Assembly: GCA_035938215.1 (NCBI GenBank)
Contig: DASZHC010000193.1
Span: 1 to 46,051, forward strand
DNA: 46,051 bases
Direction of reading: 5' to 3'
Origin: DASZHC01 sp035938215
Lineage (GTDB): Bacteria; Verrucomicrobiota; Verrucomicrobiia; Chthoniobacterales; JAFAMB01
In this document: positions 31,892 to 41,007 of the stretch, in pieces
Numbering within the stretch: position 1 is the first letter of the stretch
Layout of the letters: each line of letters opens with the position of its first letter
The notes under the pieces: generated by a model
What the model saw: the letters and a program-made list of their open reading frames with translations, nothing else
Databases searched by the model: none
Told to the model about the DNA's origin: nothing
Translations under genes and position numbers: made by a program

Positions 31892-31993
31892 TTGCGAGCA
31901 AAATGGGCCGCCGGCAAGGCGGTCCGAGCCGGACTGGCGTTTGAGGGCGCATCCCGCTCCTCGCGCCTTGCCGGCGGCCCATTTTGCTCGCAA
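31892..31993. repeat. Perfect 30-bp inverted repeat
   Basis: Arms of 30 identical bases (TTGCGAGCAAAATGGGCCGC... at 31892-31921, partner 31964-31993) around a 42-nt middle. Upstream of the bactofilin pair. Perfect arms suggest a recent insertion or selection for the hairpin. Confidence 0.95.
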
Positions 31994-32042
31994 CGAATGG
32001 CATGTTATTTCGGGGAGAGGACACTAAGGGCAGCATGCTATA

Positions 32043-33443
32043 TCACGGACGGGGCGCTAGCTCTTCAGCCGGATAAGTCCAGATCTCACTCAACGTCGGA
32101 TGGTAGTGCGGAATTTTTGACAGCACATCCGCCGTCGCGTGAAAATGCATCGCTACGACGATTTCATGAATCAACTCCGACGCTTCCGGGCCCACGACTG
32201 CACCGCCCAGGATCTCGCCACTTCGGGCTTCCACGATTAATTTGACGAAACCCTCGACATCTCCGCGCACCATCGATTTCCCATGATCATGAAAAGGATA
32301 CCTTGCGACACGCACGGCAATCCCCTGCTCCTCGGCTTCGCGCTCAGTGAGGCCAACCACGGCGAGTTGCGGCTCTGAAAACATGGCAAAAAGCTTGAGC
32401 CGATAATCAATTGCCTCGAGAGCTTTTCCGTCCAAAAGTTTCTTCGCGTTGCGAGCGGCGATTTCGCCCTGTTGAATCGCAATATGAACAATCTCATGCA
32501 GCCCCGTCACATCGCCCGAAGCGAAAATATGCGGCTGCGATGTCTGCATCGTTGAGCTAACCGTTACCGTTCCGCCCATGCCGACGCCGACTCCGGCTTC
32601 CCTTAGACCAACCCCTTCGACCGCAGGCTTGCGTCCCAGCGCAAAAAAGATCTCATCCGCCTCAAGAACGTGCTCGACGCCATCTTTTTCGTACCGAATA
32701 AGCTTGCCGCTTTCGGATAATTCGGCCGCTTTGAGCTTCGTACCGCAGATTATTTTTATTCCACGATTTTGAAACGCGTCTGCTAGAGCAGTAGCGATAT
32801 CGCGGTCAGATTCCTTGATGATCTGCCCGCTCCGCTGAAGAATTGTTACTGTGCTTCCAAACGCATTGTAAAAGTGTGCGAATTCCAGAGCGATTGCACC
32901 ACCTCCCAGAATAATGATTGACCGTGGCCAGCGCTCGGTATCCAAGGCAACATCGCTATGCAAAAAACCAACCTTATCCAGACCGGGCACTTCAACCGTA
33001 TTAAGAACTGAGCCGGTAGAAATCAGGAATGTTTTTCCCTCGATTGTCTCTTCACGGCCGTCTCTGAAGCTCACTTTGACATGAAACGGATCAACGAACG
33101 CGCCGCGACCCCGCGCCAGCCTGAAAAGACCTGAGTTCAATTGTTGCGCTCGATATTCGGCAAATCCCCCGATTAGTTTTCTTTTGCGTCTTATGATCGC
33201 CGCAGCATCAAAGGCCAAATGCCCAGCGCTCAGCCCAAACTCTTCCGCCTTGCGCAATGTTAAAAAACGGTTGGCCGATTCGATAAACGTCTTGCTCGGC
33301 ATGCACCCGCGAAGGATGCACAGCCCTCCGAGTTCCTCTGCTCCTTCAATGCAAATAGATTTCAGCCCCAAATGTGCAGCGGTCGCGGCTGCGGAGTAGC
33401 CGGCACTGCCTCCCCCAATAACAACAAAATCGTAGCTCTCCAT
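32043..33443 (-). CDS. Pyridine nucleotide-disulfide oxidoreductase (LpdA/MerA-like)
   Basis: 466 residues. A class I flavoprotein disulfide reductase: FAD motif VVIGGGSAGYSAA, redox pair GGLCILRGCMPSK (Cys42, Cys47), NAD(P) motif IIILGGGAIALEF, and the second FAD motif HIFASGDVTG. The C-terminal catalytic HYHPTLSEIW supplies the His-Glu pair. It resembles dihydrolipoamide dehydrogenase or mercuric reductase, but no 2-oxoacid dehydrogenase or mer gene is near, and the terminal Cys pair of MerA is absent. The ATG at 33443 is preferred to a frame 12 codons longer. Confidence 0.85.
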   Translation of the reverse strand: MESYDFVVIGGGSAGYSAAATAAHLGLKSICIEGAEELGGLCILRGCMPSKTFIESANRFLTLRKAEEFGLSAGHLAFDAAAIIRRKRKLIGGFAEYRAQQLNSGLFRLARGRGAFVDPFHVKVSFRDGREETIEGKTFLISTGSVLNTVEVPGLDKVGFLHSDVALDTERWPRSIIILGGGAIALEFAHFYNAFGSTVTILQRSGQIIKESDRDIATALADAFQNRGIKIICGTKLKAAELSESGKLIRYEKDGVEHVLEADEIFFALGRKPAVEGVGLREAGVGVGMGGTVTVSSTMQTSQPHIFASGDVTGLHEIVHIAIQQGEIAARNAKKLLDGKALEAIDYRLKLFAMFSEPQLAVVGLTEREAEEQGIAVRVARYPFHDHGKSMVRGDVEGFVKLIVEARSGEILGGAVVGPEASELIHEIVVAMHFHATADVLSKIPHYHPTLSEIWTYPAEELAPRP

Positions 33444-33529
33444 CGCGAAAGGAAGGTAGCTCAGGTTGGCGTGTTGCAAAACCGGAAGCCGATTTCGACC
33501 CGGTCTGTCACTGACGCGTGGATGGTCCT

Positions 33530-33653
33530 ATCTCCGAGGCGAACTATCTGACCGGGCGGCTCGGAGATCCGCTCCTACCGAGCGATCGTTCACTTAAACC
33601 AAATGGTAGATCTCCGAGCCGACCGCATCCCGAAATTGTCTCCTCGGAGATCC
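33530..33653. repeat. Nested CTCGGAGATC palindromes
   Basis: Four copies of the core GATCTCCGAG in alternating orientation, near 33530, 33559, 33609 and 33643. The inner pair (GGCTCGGAGATC and its reverse complement) is perfect over 12 bp; the outer pair matches over 10 bp. It lies in the 387-bp gap before gyrB; no gene was found there. Confidence 0.8.
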
Positions 33654-33709
33654 ACCTCAACGGTGCGGCTATTCACACAGCTCAGAGCGCAATATACTGA
33701 GGATCCATG

Positions 33710-33773
33710 TTGCAAATACACAATCCCTTGGGGATTGTGATTGCTTGCAAATACCTCCTTCAGGCCCTAATAT
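33710..33773 (+). promoter_or_regulatory. gyrB promoter with palindrome and direct repeats
   Basis: TTGCAA (33745-33750), 17-bp spacer, TAATAT (33768-33773), about 58 bases before the gyrB ATG. Just upstream is a palindrome, CACAATCCC-ttg-GGGATTGTG (33719-33739). A direct repeat TTGCAAATAC occurs at 33710 and 33745, the second overlapping the -35. This looks like a regulator site. Confidence 0.6.
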
Positions 33774-33830
33774 AGCGTTAACAAAGGCGGTTATCAGGTC
33801 TCTTCATTAGTTCAGGCCTGTCTCTCAGGT

Positions 33831-36380
33831 ATGTCTGAAATTTCGAATTACGGCGCAGCGCAAATTGACAAGTTGGAAGGGCTGGAAGCGGTTCGCAAGC
33901 GGCCCGGGATGTACATAGGAGATCCAGACGAACGCGGCCTCCACCATTGTGTTTTCGAGGTACTTGATAATTCGATAGACGAACATCTTGCCGGATTCTG
34001 CTCAAAGATCGATGTGACGATTCATATCGACGGCTCGGTATCAGTCCGCGACAACGGGCGAGGCATCCCTGTCGAAATGCATCCAAAATTTCAAATGCCT
34101 GCCATCGAATTGGTGCTTACCAACTTGCATGCGGGAGGCAAATTTGGGCAAGGCGCTTACAAATTTTCCGGCGGGCTCCACGGTGTTGGTGCCAAATGCG
34201 TTAACGCCCTCTCCGAGTGGTTCAAAGCCGAAGTCACTCGAGACGGTAAAGTCTATCTCATTGTGTTCGCCAGGGGAAAGACCACCCGAAAACTCGAGGT
34301 GATTGGCGAGGTCCAGAACCGCAAGCTTTCCGGCACTCTCATTACCTTTTTGCCAGATACCGAAATATTCACCCTCACGACCGAATTCAAGTTCGACATT
34401 CTTGCGACCCGACTGCGAGAACTCGCCTTTTTGAACAAGGGACTGGAGATCCATCTGGCGGATGAGCGTATAGAACCGCGCCGGCGCGAGGTCTTTCTTT
34501 ACAAGCAGGGTATTCCACAATATGTGCGGGAACTTGGCGAGACCAAACAGTTGATTCATCCTACGCCGATCGTCATCGGCGGGATGAGGGAATTTCTCGT
34601 CGATGAAAAGCCCGAGGTTTGTTACGTCGACGCGGTTCTCCAGTATACGGACGCGTACTCCGAGTACATTCAATGTTTTGCAAACTCCATCCCGAATAGC
34701 GATGGCGGAATGCATCTGGAGGGACTGAAAACAGGGCTTACGAATGCGATAAAAAATTACGCAAAAGCCAATAGTCTTCTGAAAGACAAAGACCCGGACC
34801 TGACCGGCGATGATTTGCGGGAAGGCATTGTGTGCATTCTCAGCATCAAACTCACAAATCCCCGATTCAGTTCTCAGACAAAGAGCAAGCTGGTCAATAA
34901 CGAGATTAAGCCGGTCGTCCAATCTGTGATTTACGAAGGCCTGAGCCGTTTTTGTGAAGAGAACCCCGCTGTCGCAAAGAAGGTCATCGAAAAATGCTTG
35001 ATGGCGGCACGCGCGCGGGAAGCCGCACGAAAAGCAAGAGAAGCAGTTCGCAAAACCGCCCTAACCGGCGGAGGGCTTCCCGGCAAACTCGCCGATTGCT
35101 CCGAACGAGATGCAGCCCTGACAGAACTGTACATTGTTGAGGGAGATTCTGCGGGTGGCTCGGCGAAACAGGGACGCGACCGCAGATTCCAGGCGATCCT
35201 TCCAATCCGAGGGAAGCTCCTTAACGTCGAGAAGGCGCGCCTGGACAAGGTGCTTCAGAATCAGGAGATCCAGACAATGATAACGGCCATTGGCACCGGG
35301 ATCGGCGATGGTGATGGCGAAGGGTCATTCAACCTGGAAAGGCTTAGGTACGGCCGGATCATTATAATGACGGATGCGGATGTGGATGGCTCGCACATTC
35401 GGACGCTTCTTCTCACGTTCTTCTATCGCCAGATGCAGGAACTTGTGCGACGCGGTCATATCTATATCGCCCAACCGCCTCTTTATCAGATCAAGCGAAA
35501 AAAACGCGAGGAATACGTGGACGACGACGCGCAGCTCAGCAAAATTCTCATCGCTCTAGGGGCGGAGGAGGTGCGCCTCAAACATCTGGCAGACGGCAGA
35601 GAATTTAACCGGGAGCAACTTGGAGAAGTGCTCGATCTGCTTGAGCGATTATCGAAGCTCAGCGATTCAATCAGGAGTCATGGAGGCGATTTTGAAGAGT
35701 ACCTGTCTCACCGAAGCGCAGTTTCAGGCAAGCTTCCCGAATATTTGGTAAAAGTACGCGAGGGAAACAACGAATACGTCAAGTATTTCCACGACGAAGC
35801 CGAACTCAGGGACTTCGCGGATCAGAATCTGGATCTAGATCTTTACGAAGAGGACACAGCCGCCGAAAACGGCGACGGGGCAACGCCGAGCGCCACTCCT
35901 CCTGCCAACGGGAATGGAAGCGGTTCTATCGCCCCGCATATGCGCCGGAGAGCGCGTCGGGTTGAGCTTCACGAGTCGAATGCCGTCGCAAAGGTCTTTC
36001 AGGGACTCGAGAGGCGCGGAATGACTATCGACCATTACTCGGCAAGCCATGAGCCTCTCTTTGAGTTGATAGAGGGAGAAGGCGAAAGGGCGGTTGTGAC
36101 GCCGATCTTCTCCATCCCGAAAATCCTTGACGTGATCAAGGAAATCGGTCGCAGGGGTGTACAGATCAAGCGGTTTAAAGGTTTGGGCGAAATGAACGCC
36201 AAAGAACTCTTCGCAACGACAATGGACCCTGCGCACCGCAAGCTTCTCCGGGTAGATCTTAACGAGAATAATGCCGGGGAAGCGGACAAGATGTTCACGA
36301 TCTTGATGGGCGACGTGGTGGAGCCGCGCCGTGCCTTCATCGAGGATAATGCTCTGAATGTGAGAAACCTTGACGTCTGA
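33831..36380 (+). CDS. gyrB: DNA gyrase subunit B
   Basis: 849 residues. GyrB is the ATPase of gyrase, which adds negative supercoils. The GHKL ATPase site has Glu43 and Asn47 (EVLDNSIDE) and DNGRGIP, then GGLHGVGAK. TOPRIM motifs are VEGDSAGG (Glu437, Asp439) and TDADVDGSHI (about 514-523). A large insert (about residues 580-745), with an acidic/Gly/Ala/Pro linker, lies inside the TOPRIM region before FKGLGEMNAKEL, as in many Gram-negative bacteria. It is followed 200 bp later by gyrA; no separate ParE is visible. Confidence 0.96.
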   Translation: MSEISNYGAAQIDKLEGLEAVRKRPGMYIGDPDERGLHHCVFEVLDNSIDEHLAGFCSKIDVTIHIDGSVSVRDNGRGIPVEMHPKFQMPAIELVLTNLHAGGKFGQGAYKFSGGLHGVGAKCVNALSEWFKAEVTRDGKVYLIVFARGKTTRKLEVIGEVQNRKLSGTLITFLPDTEIFTLTTEFKFDILATRLRELAFLNKGLEIHLADERIEPRRREVFLYKQGIPQYVRELGETKQLIHPTPIVIGGMREFLVDEKPEVCYVDAVLQYTDAYSEYIQCFANSIPNSDGGMHLEGLKTGLTNAIKNYAKANSLLKDKDPDLTGDDLREGIVCILSIKLTNPRFSSQTKSKLVNNEIKPVVQSVIYEGLSRFCEENPAVAKKVIEKCLMAARAREAARKAREAVRKTALTGGGLPGKLADCSERDAALTELYIVEGDSAGGSAKQGRDRRFQAILPIRGKLLNVEKARLDKVLQNQEIQTMITAIGTGIGDGDGEGSFNLERLRYGRIIIMTDADVDGSHIRTLLLTFFYRQMQELVRRGHIYIAQPPLYQIKRKKREEYVDDDAQLSKILIALGAEEVRLKHLADGREFNREQLGEVLDLLERLSKLSDSIRSHGGDFEEYLSHRSAVSGKLPEYLVKVREGNNEYVKYFHDEAELRDFADQNLDLDLYEEDTAAENGDGATPSATPPANGNGSGSIAPHMRRRARRVELHESNAVAKVFQGLERRGMTIDHYSASHEPLFELIEGEGERAVVTPIFSIPKILDVIKEIGRRGVQIKRFKGLGEMNAKELFATTMDPAHRKLLRVDLNENNAGEADKMFTILMGDVVEPRRAFIEDNALNVRNLDV

Positions 36381-36580
36381 TTTCCCTGGGAGACTCCCGA
36401 CCGACCGCAGTGTTTAGAGCGGCGTCAATCGCGATTTTTGACCGCTCGTTAAGGGCTCCTTCTGGGGGAAATCGATGCTTCTACCAATTTTGCCTTTTGC
36501 GATTCGCCTGATTTCTCCGGACCCGATTGTTAGACCGTCCAGAGAAGAGAGAAATCGGAAAAATTTGAAGGACTTTTCAA

Positions 36581-39163
36581 ATGCCAATTCACCCCAATGA
36601 AAAAGTCGAACCGGTCAACGTGGCAGAGGAGATGTCGAAATCATTTCTCGATTACTCCATGTCTGTCATCATTTCGCGGGCTCTTCCTGATGCCCGCGAC
36701 GGGCTGAAGCCCTCCCAGAGGCGCATCCTGTACGCGATGAACGGTCTGGGACTCCTCCCGAACCGGAAGCATAGTAAATGCGCCAAGATCGTTGGCGAGA
36801 CGATGGGTAATTATCACCCGCACGGTGACATGGCCATTTACCCCACGCTCGTGCATATGGCTCAGCCGTGGGCAATGCGAGAAATTCTCATCGAAGGCCA
36901 GGGAAACTTTGGATCGATGGACGGCGATCCTCCGGCGTCCATGCGGTATACCGAGGCGAAGTTGACACATCTTGGCTCGATTCTGATGGAGGATATGGAC
37001 AAAGACACGGTCGACTTTGTTCCAAACTACGATGATACGACGCAGGAGCCGACCGTCTTCCCTGCCGCGTTTCCGAATCTCTTGATAAACGGAGGCACGG
37101 GTATCGCCGTCGGCATGGCGACTAATATTCCTCCGCACAATCTGGGTGAAGTCGTGGTTGGCATTTGTGCGCTCATCGATGATCCAGAGATCACCGTTGA
37201 TGACCTTCTTAAGCTGATCAAAGGACCGGATTTTCCGACCGGATGTACTATCTATGGCGTGACCGGGATCCGGCAATACTTCGAAACTGGCCGAGGAAGC
37301 CTTAAGGTTCGCGGCAAAGCGGCAATCGAAGAGGCCAGGAACGGTCGGGAACAAATCGTCATTACTGAAATCCCGTTTAACGTCAATCGCGCAGAACTCA
37401 TAAAGCGCATTGCCGGACTGATTCAGGAGAAAGTCATTACAGATATAAGCGACGTCCGAGATCTATCGGACGAAAATACTCGTATTGAGCTCGAATTGAA
37501 GCGGGACGCAAATTCGAAAGTCGTCCTGAACAACCTCTACAGGCATACCTCCATGGAGAGCTCGTTTGCGGTCAACATGCTCGCTATCGATCATGGCCGC
37601 CCAAAACTGCTTTCGCTTAAGGAGGCGCTTCAATGCTATATCGAGCATCGTCGCGATGTTGTTCTACGCAGAACACGATTTCTGTTGCGACAGGCCGAGG
37701 CGCGAGCAGAGACGCTCGAAGGGTATTTAATTGCGTTAGCGCATCTCGATCACTTTATCGAGATCATCCGCAGTTCCGCCAATCGCGAGGAAGCACGAGT
37801 TAAACTCCTCGCATATGAATTCAGCAGGGAAACTGTCGAGGGCATTGGTGTTCGGATACGAAGCGAAGCTCGATTGATCGACGGTCGTTATGTCTTCAGC
37901 GAACATCAGGCGGACCAGATTCTCGACCTGCGATTGTACCAGCTAACCGGTCTCGAACGCGAAAAGACCATCAACGAATATGGTGAAGTTATACGGAAGA
38001 TCGATGATCTGATCGATATTCTGAATCGAGCGGACCGCGTGATGACAATCATCAAGGATGAACTTGTTCGCATTAAAGAGAAGTACGGTAGTGAACGGCT
38101 TACCGAGATTGTTCCCGAACAGGGAGAAATTGACATCGAGGATCTGATCGTAAACGAAGGGTGTATTATCATGATCACCCATGGCGGATACATCAAAAGA
38201 ACCGCAGAGAGTGAATTTAGAGCCCAGCGTCGCGGTGGCCGCGGCGTGATTGGGATGGCGACTCGCGAATCGCAAATGGCCGGTGATCAGGGGGATTTCG
38301 TCGAACACCTTTTCACCGCGAGCACGCACGATTCGTTGATGTTTTTCACGCGGACGGGCCGCTGTTACGTGGAAAAGGTTTACGAGATCCCCCAGATGAG
38401 CCGTGCCTCAAAAGGCCGTTCCATTGCCAATCTGCTGGAGCTGAGGCCCGACGAGAAAATCGCGGCGACTCTTCGGATTGAAGCAAAGGGAGAAGGCGGG
38501 GAGGCTGACACCGAGGGTGGCACGTGGAATCCGGCCCTGCATATCATGTTTGCCACTCGGTCAGGCATCGTTAAGAAGACGAACCTTGCGGATTTTGCGA
38601 ACGTGCGGAAAGGAGGCATCATTGCGATTCAAATTGAGCCGGGGGATGAGTTGATCGACGCGCTTCTCACCAATGGCAATGACGAAGTAGTTCTTATTAC
38701 GCGCCGGGGAATCAGTATTCGTTTCCACGAAGTTGAAGTTCGGGATATGGGTCGAAATGCCGTAGGCGTTTGGGGCATTCGGCCTGAGTCGGGCGACGAA
38801 GTTTTAGGGATAGCCAAAGTTATTGCCGACGCCCAGTTGCTCGTAGCGGGGTCCAATGGAATCGGAAAGCGAACAGGCTTCGAAGAATATCGGGTTCAGT
38901 CTCGAGGTGGCAAAGGAATCATAACCATGAGAACCGGGGAACGAACCGGAGACGTGGTTGGCGCACTGACCGTCCATGAATCGGACGAGTTGATGTTGAT
39001 CACGAACGGAGGGCAAATGGTCCGGATTCGAGTAAGCGAAGTGCGAGAGACCGGTCGCAACACAATGGGAGTAAAGCTAATGGATCTCCGGGAGGGAGAG
39101 ACGTTGCAAGACATAGCACCCGTAGTCTCCCAGGATGAAGTGGAGGAGGCCCCCGAAGTATAA
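36581..39163 (+). CDS. gyrA: DNA gyrase subunit A
   Basis: 860 residues. GyrA cuts and rejoins DNA through Tyr123 (PASMRYTEAKL). A good ribosome site (GAAGGA) lies 8 bases before the ATG. The C-terminal wrapping domain begins with a GyrA box, QRRGGRG, as expected for gyrase rather than topoisomerase IV. The quinolone-contact positions equal to E. coli Ser83 and Asp87 are Met84 and Pro88 (HGDMAIYP), so the drug-binding water-metal bridge is not expected. Confidence 0.96.
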   Translation: MPIHPNEKVEPVNVAEEMSKSFLDYSMSVIISRALPDARDGLKPSQRRILYAMNGLGLLPNRKHSKCAKIVGETMGNYHPHGDMAIYPTLVHMAQPWAMREILIEGQGNFGSMDGDPPASMRYTEAKLTHLGSILMEDMDKDTVDFVPNYDDTTQEPTVFPAAFPNLLINGGTGIAVGMATNIPPHNLGEVVVGICALIDDPEITVDDLLKLIKGPDFPTGCTIYGVTGIRQYFETGRGSLKVRGKAAIEEARNGREQIVITEIPFNVNRAELIKRIAGLIQEKVITDISDVRDLSDENTRIELELKRDANSKVVLNNLYRHTSMESSFAVNMLAIDHGRPKLLSLKEALQCYIEHRRDVVLRRTRFLLRQAEARAETLEGYLIALAHLDHFIEIIRSSANREEARVKLLAYEFSRETVEGIGVRIRSEARLIDGRYVFSEHQADQILDLRLYQLTGLEREKTINEYGEVIRKIDDLIDILNRADRVMTIIKDELVRIKEKYGSERLTEIVPEQGEIDIEDLIVNEGCIIMITHGGYIKRTAESEFRAQRRGGRGVIGMATRESQMAGDQGDFVEHLFTASTHDSLMFFTRTGRCYVEKVYEIPQMSRASKGRSIANLLELRPDEKIAATLRIEAKGEGGEADTEGGTWNPALHIMFATRSGIVKKTNLADFANVRKGGIIAIQIEPGDELIDALLTNGNDEVVLITRRGISIRFHEVEVRDMGRNAVGVWGIRPESGDEVLGIAKVIADAQLLVAGSNGIGKRTGFEEYRVQSRGGKGIITMRTGERTGDVVGALTVHESDELMLITNGGQMVRIRVSEVRETGRNTMGVKLMDLREGETLQDIAPVVSQDEVEEAPEV

Positions 39164-39336
39164 GCTTGCAGCCACCATGCATTGTAGCTGGCACGAGCCT
39201 CCTGACCTCGCAATGGTCTGTATATTTGCTTGTCACCTCAAGGATAGGACGCGCAGAAAAAACCCCAAAGTTTTTCGGCTGATTCGGCGTCGAACGACGG
39301 AGCAGAAATTTTTGTTCCCAACTTTTCCGTTTCTGG

Positions 39337-39364
39337 TTGCGACTTGTCTTTTAGCCTCTAAAAT
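39337..39364 (+). promoter_or_regulatory. Candidate promoter abutting the SprT-like start
   Basis: TTGCGA, 16-bp spacer, TAAAAT, whose last base touches an ATG at 39365. If used, transcription would begin near 39371, so translation would start at the next in-frame ATG, 39380, with almost no leader. Confidence 0.4.
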
Positions 39365-39379
39365 ATGGGCACTTGTCCT

Positions 39380-39829
39380 ATGGGAAAGCGAAAGAGAAAA
39401 CTTTCATTCAAAAAGCTTCCCGTCCAACGGCAGCTCCTTTTTTCCCCCGAAGGTCAGTATTTTGACCTAAAGGTGATGTTCGACAAATTGAACGCCGAAT
39501 ATTTTTGTAATGCGCTCAAGGGATACAAGATTACCTGGGGCCGTAGGCGGAGGCGCCCCCCCAAGGAATATTTTGTCTTCGGAACAATACAGGAGGAAGA
39601 CAAAATGATCCGCATCCATCCCCTACTGGATGCACCATTTGTCCCTACCTGGTTCCTCGAATACGTCGTCTACCACGAGATGCTGCACGCCGTTGTTCCT
39701 GAAGAGATTAACGAATACGGACGCCGAAGGGTTCACACTCGAGAATTTTACAGGCGTGAACGCCAGTTTCACTGTTATTCCAGAGCGAGACGCTGGGAAG
39801 ACGAGAATCTTGACCGATTTCTTCGGTGA
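39380..39829 (+). CDS. SprT-like zinc metalloprotease domain protein
   Basis: 149 residues, with the ATG at 39380 preferred (an ATG at 39365 abuts the -10 box). A short, basic SprT/Spartan-like fold: the zincin HEMLH (His99, Glu100, His103) with a later histidine in RRVHTREFYRRE. The N-terminus is Lys/Arg-rich. Family members cleave proteins on DNA or act as small zinc proteins of unknown role. Its TGA overlaps a possible GTG start of cutA, so the two genes may be coupled. Confidence 0.7.
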   Translation: MGKRKRKLSFKKLPVQRQLLFSPEGQYFDLKVMFDKLNAEYFCNALKGYKITWGRRRRRPPKEYFVFGTIQEEDKMIRIHPLLDAPFVPTWFLEYVVYHEMLHAVVPEEINEYGRRRVHTREFYRRERQFHCYSRARRWEDENLDRFLR

Positions 39830-39837
39830 CGCCCGAC

Positions 39838-40158
39838 ATGAAGGACGAGTACCTGACCGTTTTTTGCACCTTTCCCGATCTGGAGAGCGCTCGAAGAGTC
39901 ATTGGTCGGTTGGTTGAGAGCAAGTTGATTGCCTGTGGCAATATCTTGCCTGGCGTCGAATCGATTTATAGGTGGAAGGAAAAGATCGATCGGTCGCCCG
40001 AAGTCCTGGCTATCCTGAAAACCACCGGGAACAAATTCGCTCTACTGGAGTCAGCCTTTAAGGAGTTGCACCCCTACGAACTGCCGGAGTTGATTGCAAC
40101 CCAAATCTCCAAGGGATTGCCGGCCTATCTGTCCTGGATTTCCGAGAACATCGGCTGA
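39838..40158 (+). CDS. cutA: Divalent-cation tolerance protein CutA
   Basis: 106 residues. CutA1 is a very stable ferredoxin-like trimer linked to copper tolerance, with unclear molecular role. Typical motifs are VFCTFPDLESARRVIGRLVE, LIACGNILPGVESIYRWKE in part, and HPYELPELIA. The ATG at 39838 is used; a GTG at 39826 overlapping the SprT-like stop would add four residues. Confidence 0.9.
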   Translation: MKDEYLTVFCTFPDLESARRVIGRLVESKLIACGNILPGVESIYRWKEKIDRSPEVLAILKTTGNKFALLESAFKELHPYELPELIATQISKGLPAYLSWISENIG

Positions 40159-40236
40159 CTGACCGACCAACGGGAATAAAGGCCATTGCTGGCCAGCCAC
40201 TAGAAACCGCCGGTTCCTGGCGAGCCTTCAGGCGTG

Positions 40237-40263
40237 TGTTGAATATTGAGACATGACCCCGTC
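40237..40263 (-). repeat. 27-nt stop-adjacent repeat, copy 2
   Basis: Read away from ompH it begins GACGGGGTCATGTCTCAAT, three bases after the ompH stop, the same orientation as at rpsD and ruvB. Confidence 0.9.
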
Positions 40264-40266
40264 GGA

Positions 40267-40944
40267 TCACCTGGGTTTCTTCAAATCGCCTGCCGGTTTG
40301 ACCGTCGTTGCCGGGGTATTGGTCGACGAAGGTCCTGCTTTCTGGGCAGGGGCAGAACCCGCAGCCGGTCTACTTGAATTCAACTTCGTTATCACGGACT
40401 CGCTAAAATCGTAGTTGTCCTTCGAGTATAGCAATACTGGGACAATATTGTTCGCGCTAAATCCCGAGCGATCAAAGACGACATCGTAGCTTTGCGACTT
40501 TACCTGGTCATTGACGACCTTCATTATCTCTTCCACGATCTCGTCGCGCATCCGCTTCAACTGATCCTGGATTTGCTTCTCGCGAGTCGCCCGAAAATCA
40601 GAGATTTCCTTCTCCAAGCCCTTCGTTTCTGAGATCTTGGAGTCGCGTTCCTGCGCTTTTTGATCCTTCGAAGCGCTGCTCTGTTCGGGTTTATTAATTT
40701 CTTCGTTCAGCTTATTGATCCCGTCGAGATTCTTCTTGTAAGCCTCCATCCGCTGATCGAGCTCATCTTTGTACGCCTTCTGAGCATCCTTGAGCTTGTC
40801 TTCAGCTTCATGAGTCTTGTAGTAGGCCGTAAAGACCTTTTGCATGTCGATGGTGCCGACCTTCATTTGAGCATGCGCGGGGGAGGCCAAGCTAGAGCCC
40901 AAAGCCAGCGCACCGATCAACGTTAAGAATGAGGATTTCTTCAT
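40267..40944 (-). CDS. OmpH/Skp-family periplasmic chaperone
   Basis: 225 residues. Signal peptide MKKSSFLTLIGALALGSSLA ends near AHAQ. The body is a charged helical coiled coil typical of Skp, which holds outer-membrane proteins in transit to BamA (VGTIDMQKVF start, long Lys/Glu/Gln helices, YDVVFDRSG strand). A Ser/Ala/Pro/Lys tail of ~35 residues is added. It lies 63 bases after bamA on the same strand, the usual pairing. Confidence 0.88.
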   Translation of the reverse strand: MKKSSFLTLIGALALGSSLASPAHAQMKVGTIDMQKVFTAYYKTHEAEDKLKDAQKAYKDELDQRMEAYKKNLDGINKLNEEINKPEQSSASKDQKAQERDSKISETKGLEKEISDFRATREKQIQDQLKRMRDEIVEEIMKVVNDQVKSQSYDVVFDRSGFSANNIVPVLLYSKDNYDFSESVITKLNSSRPAAGSAPAQKAGPSSTNTPATTVKPAGDLKKPR

Positions 40945-41007
40945 AAAAATAGAGCTCACAAATAAACGAATGAGACTGGACCTCAGACCACCAGAGAGAG
41001 GTTCCGT

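Noticed and set aside
31836..32036. Long N-terminus for the first bactofilin
   Set aside because: These codons come from the perfect 30-bp inverted repeat and have no bactofilin character.
33719..33739. Palindrome before gyrB as a terminator of the upstream gene
   Set aside because: The upstream gene is transcribed away from it on the other strand, and no T-run follows; a regulator site fits better.
33444..33830. Replication origin near gyrB
   Set aside because: gyrB is often near oriC, but I see no DnaA-box cluster (TTATCCACA-like), AT-rich unwinding region, dnaA or dnaN here.
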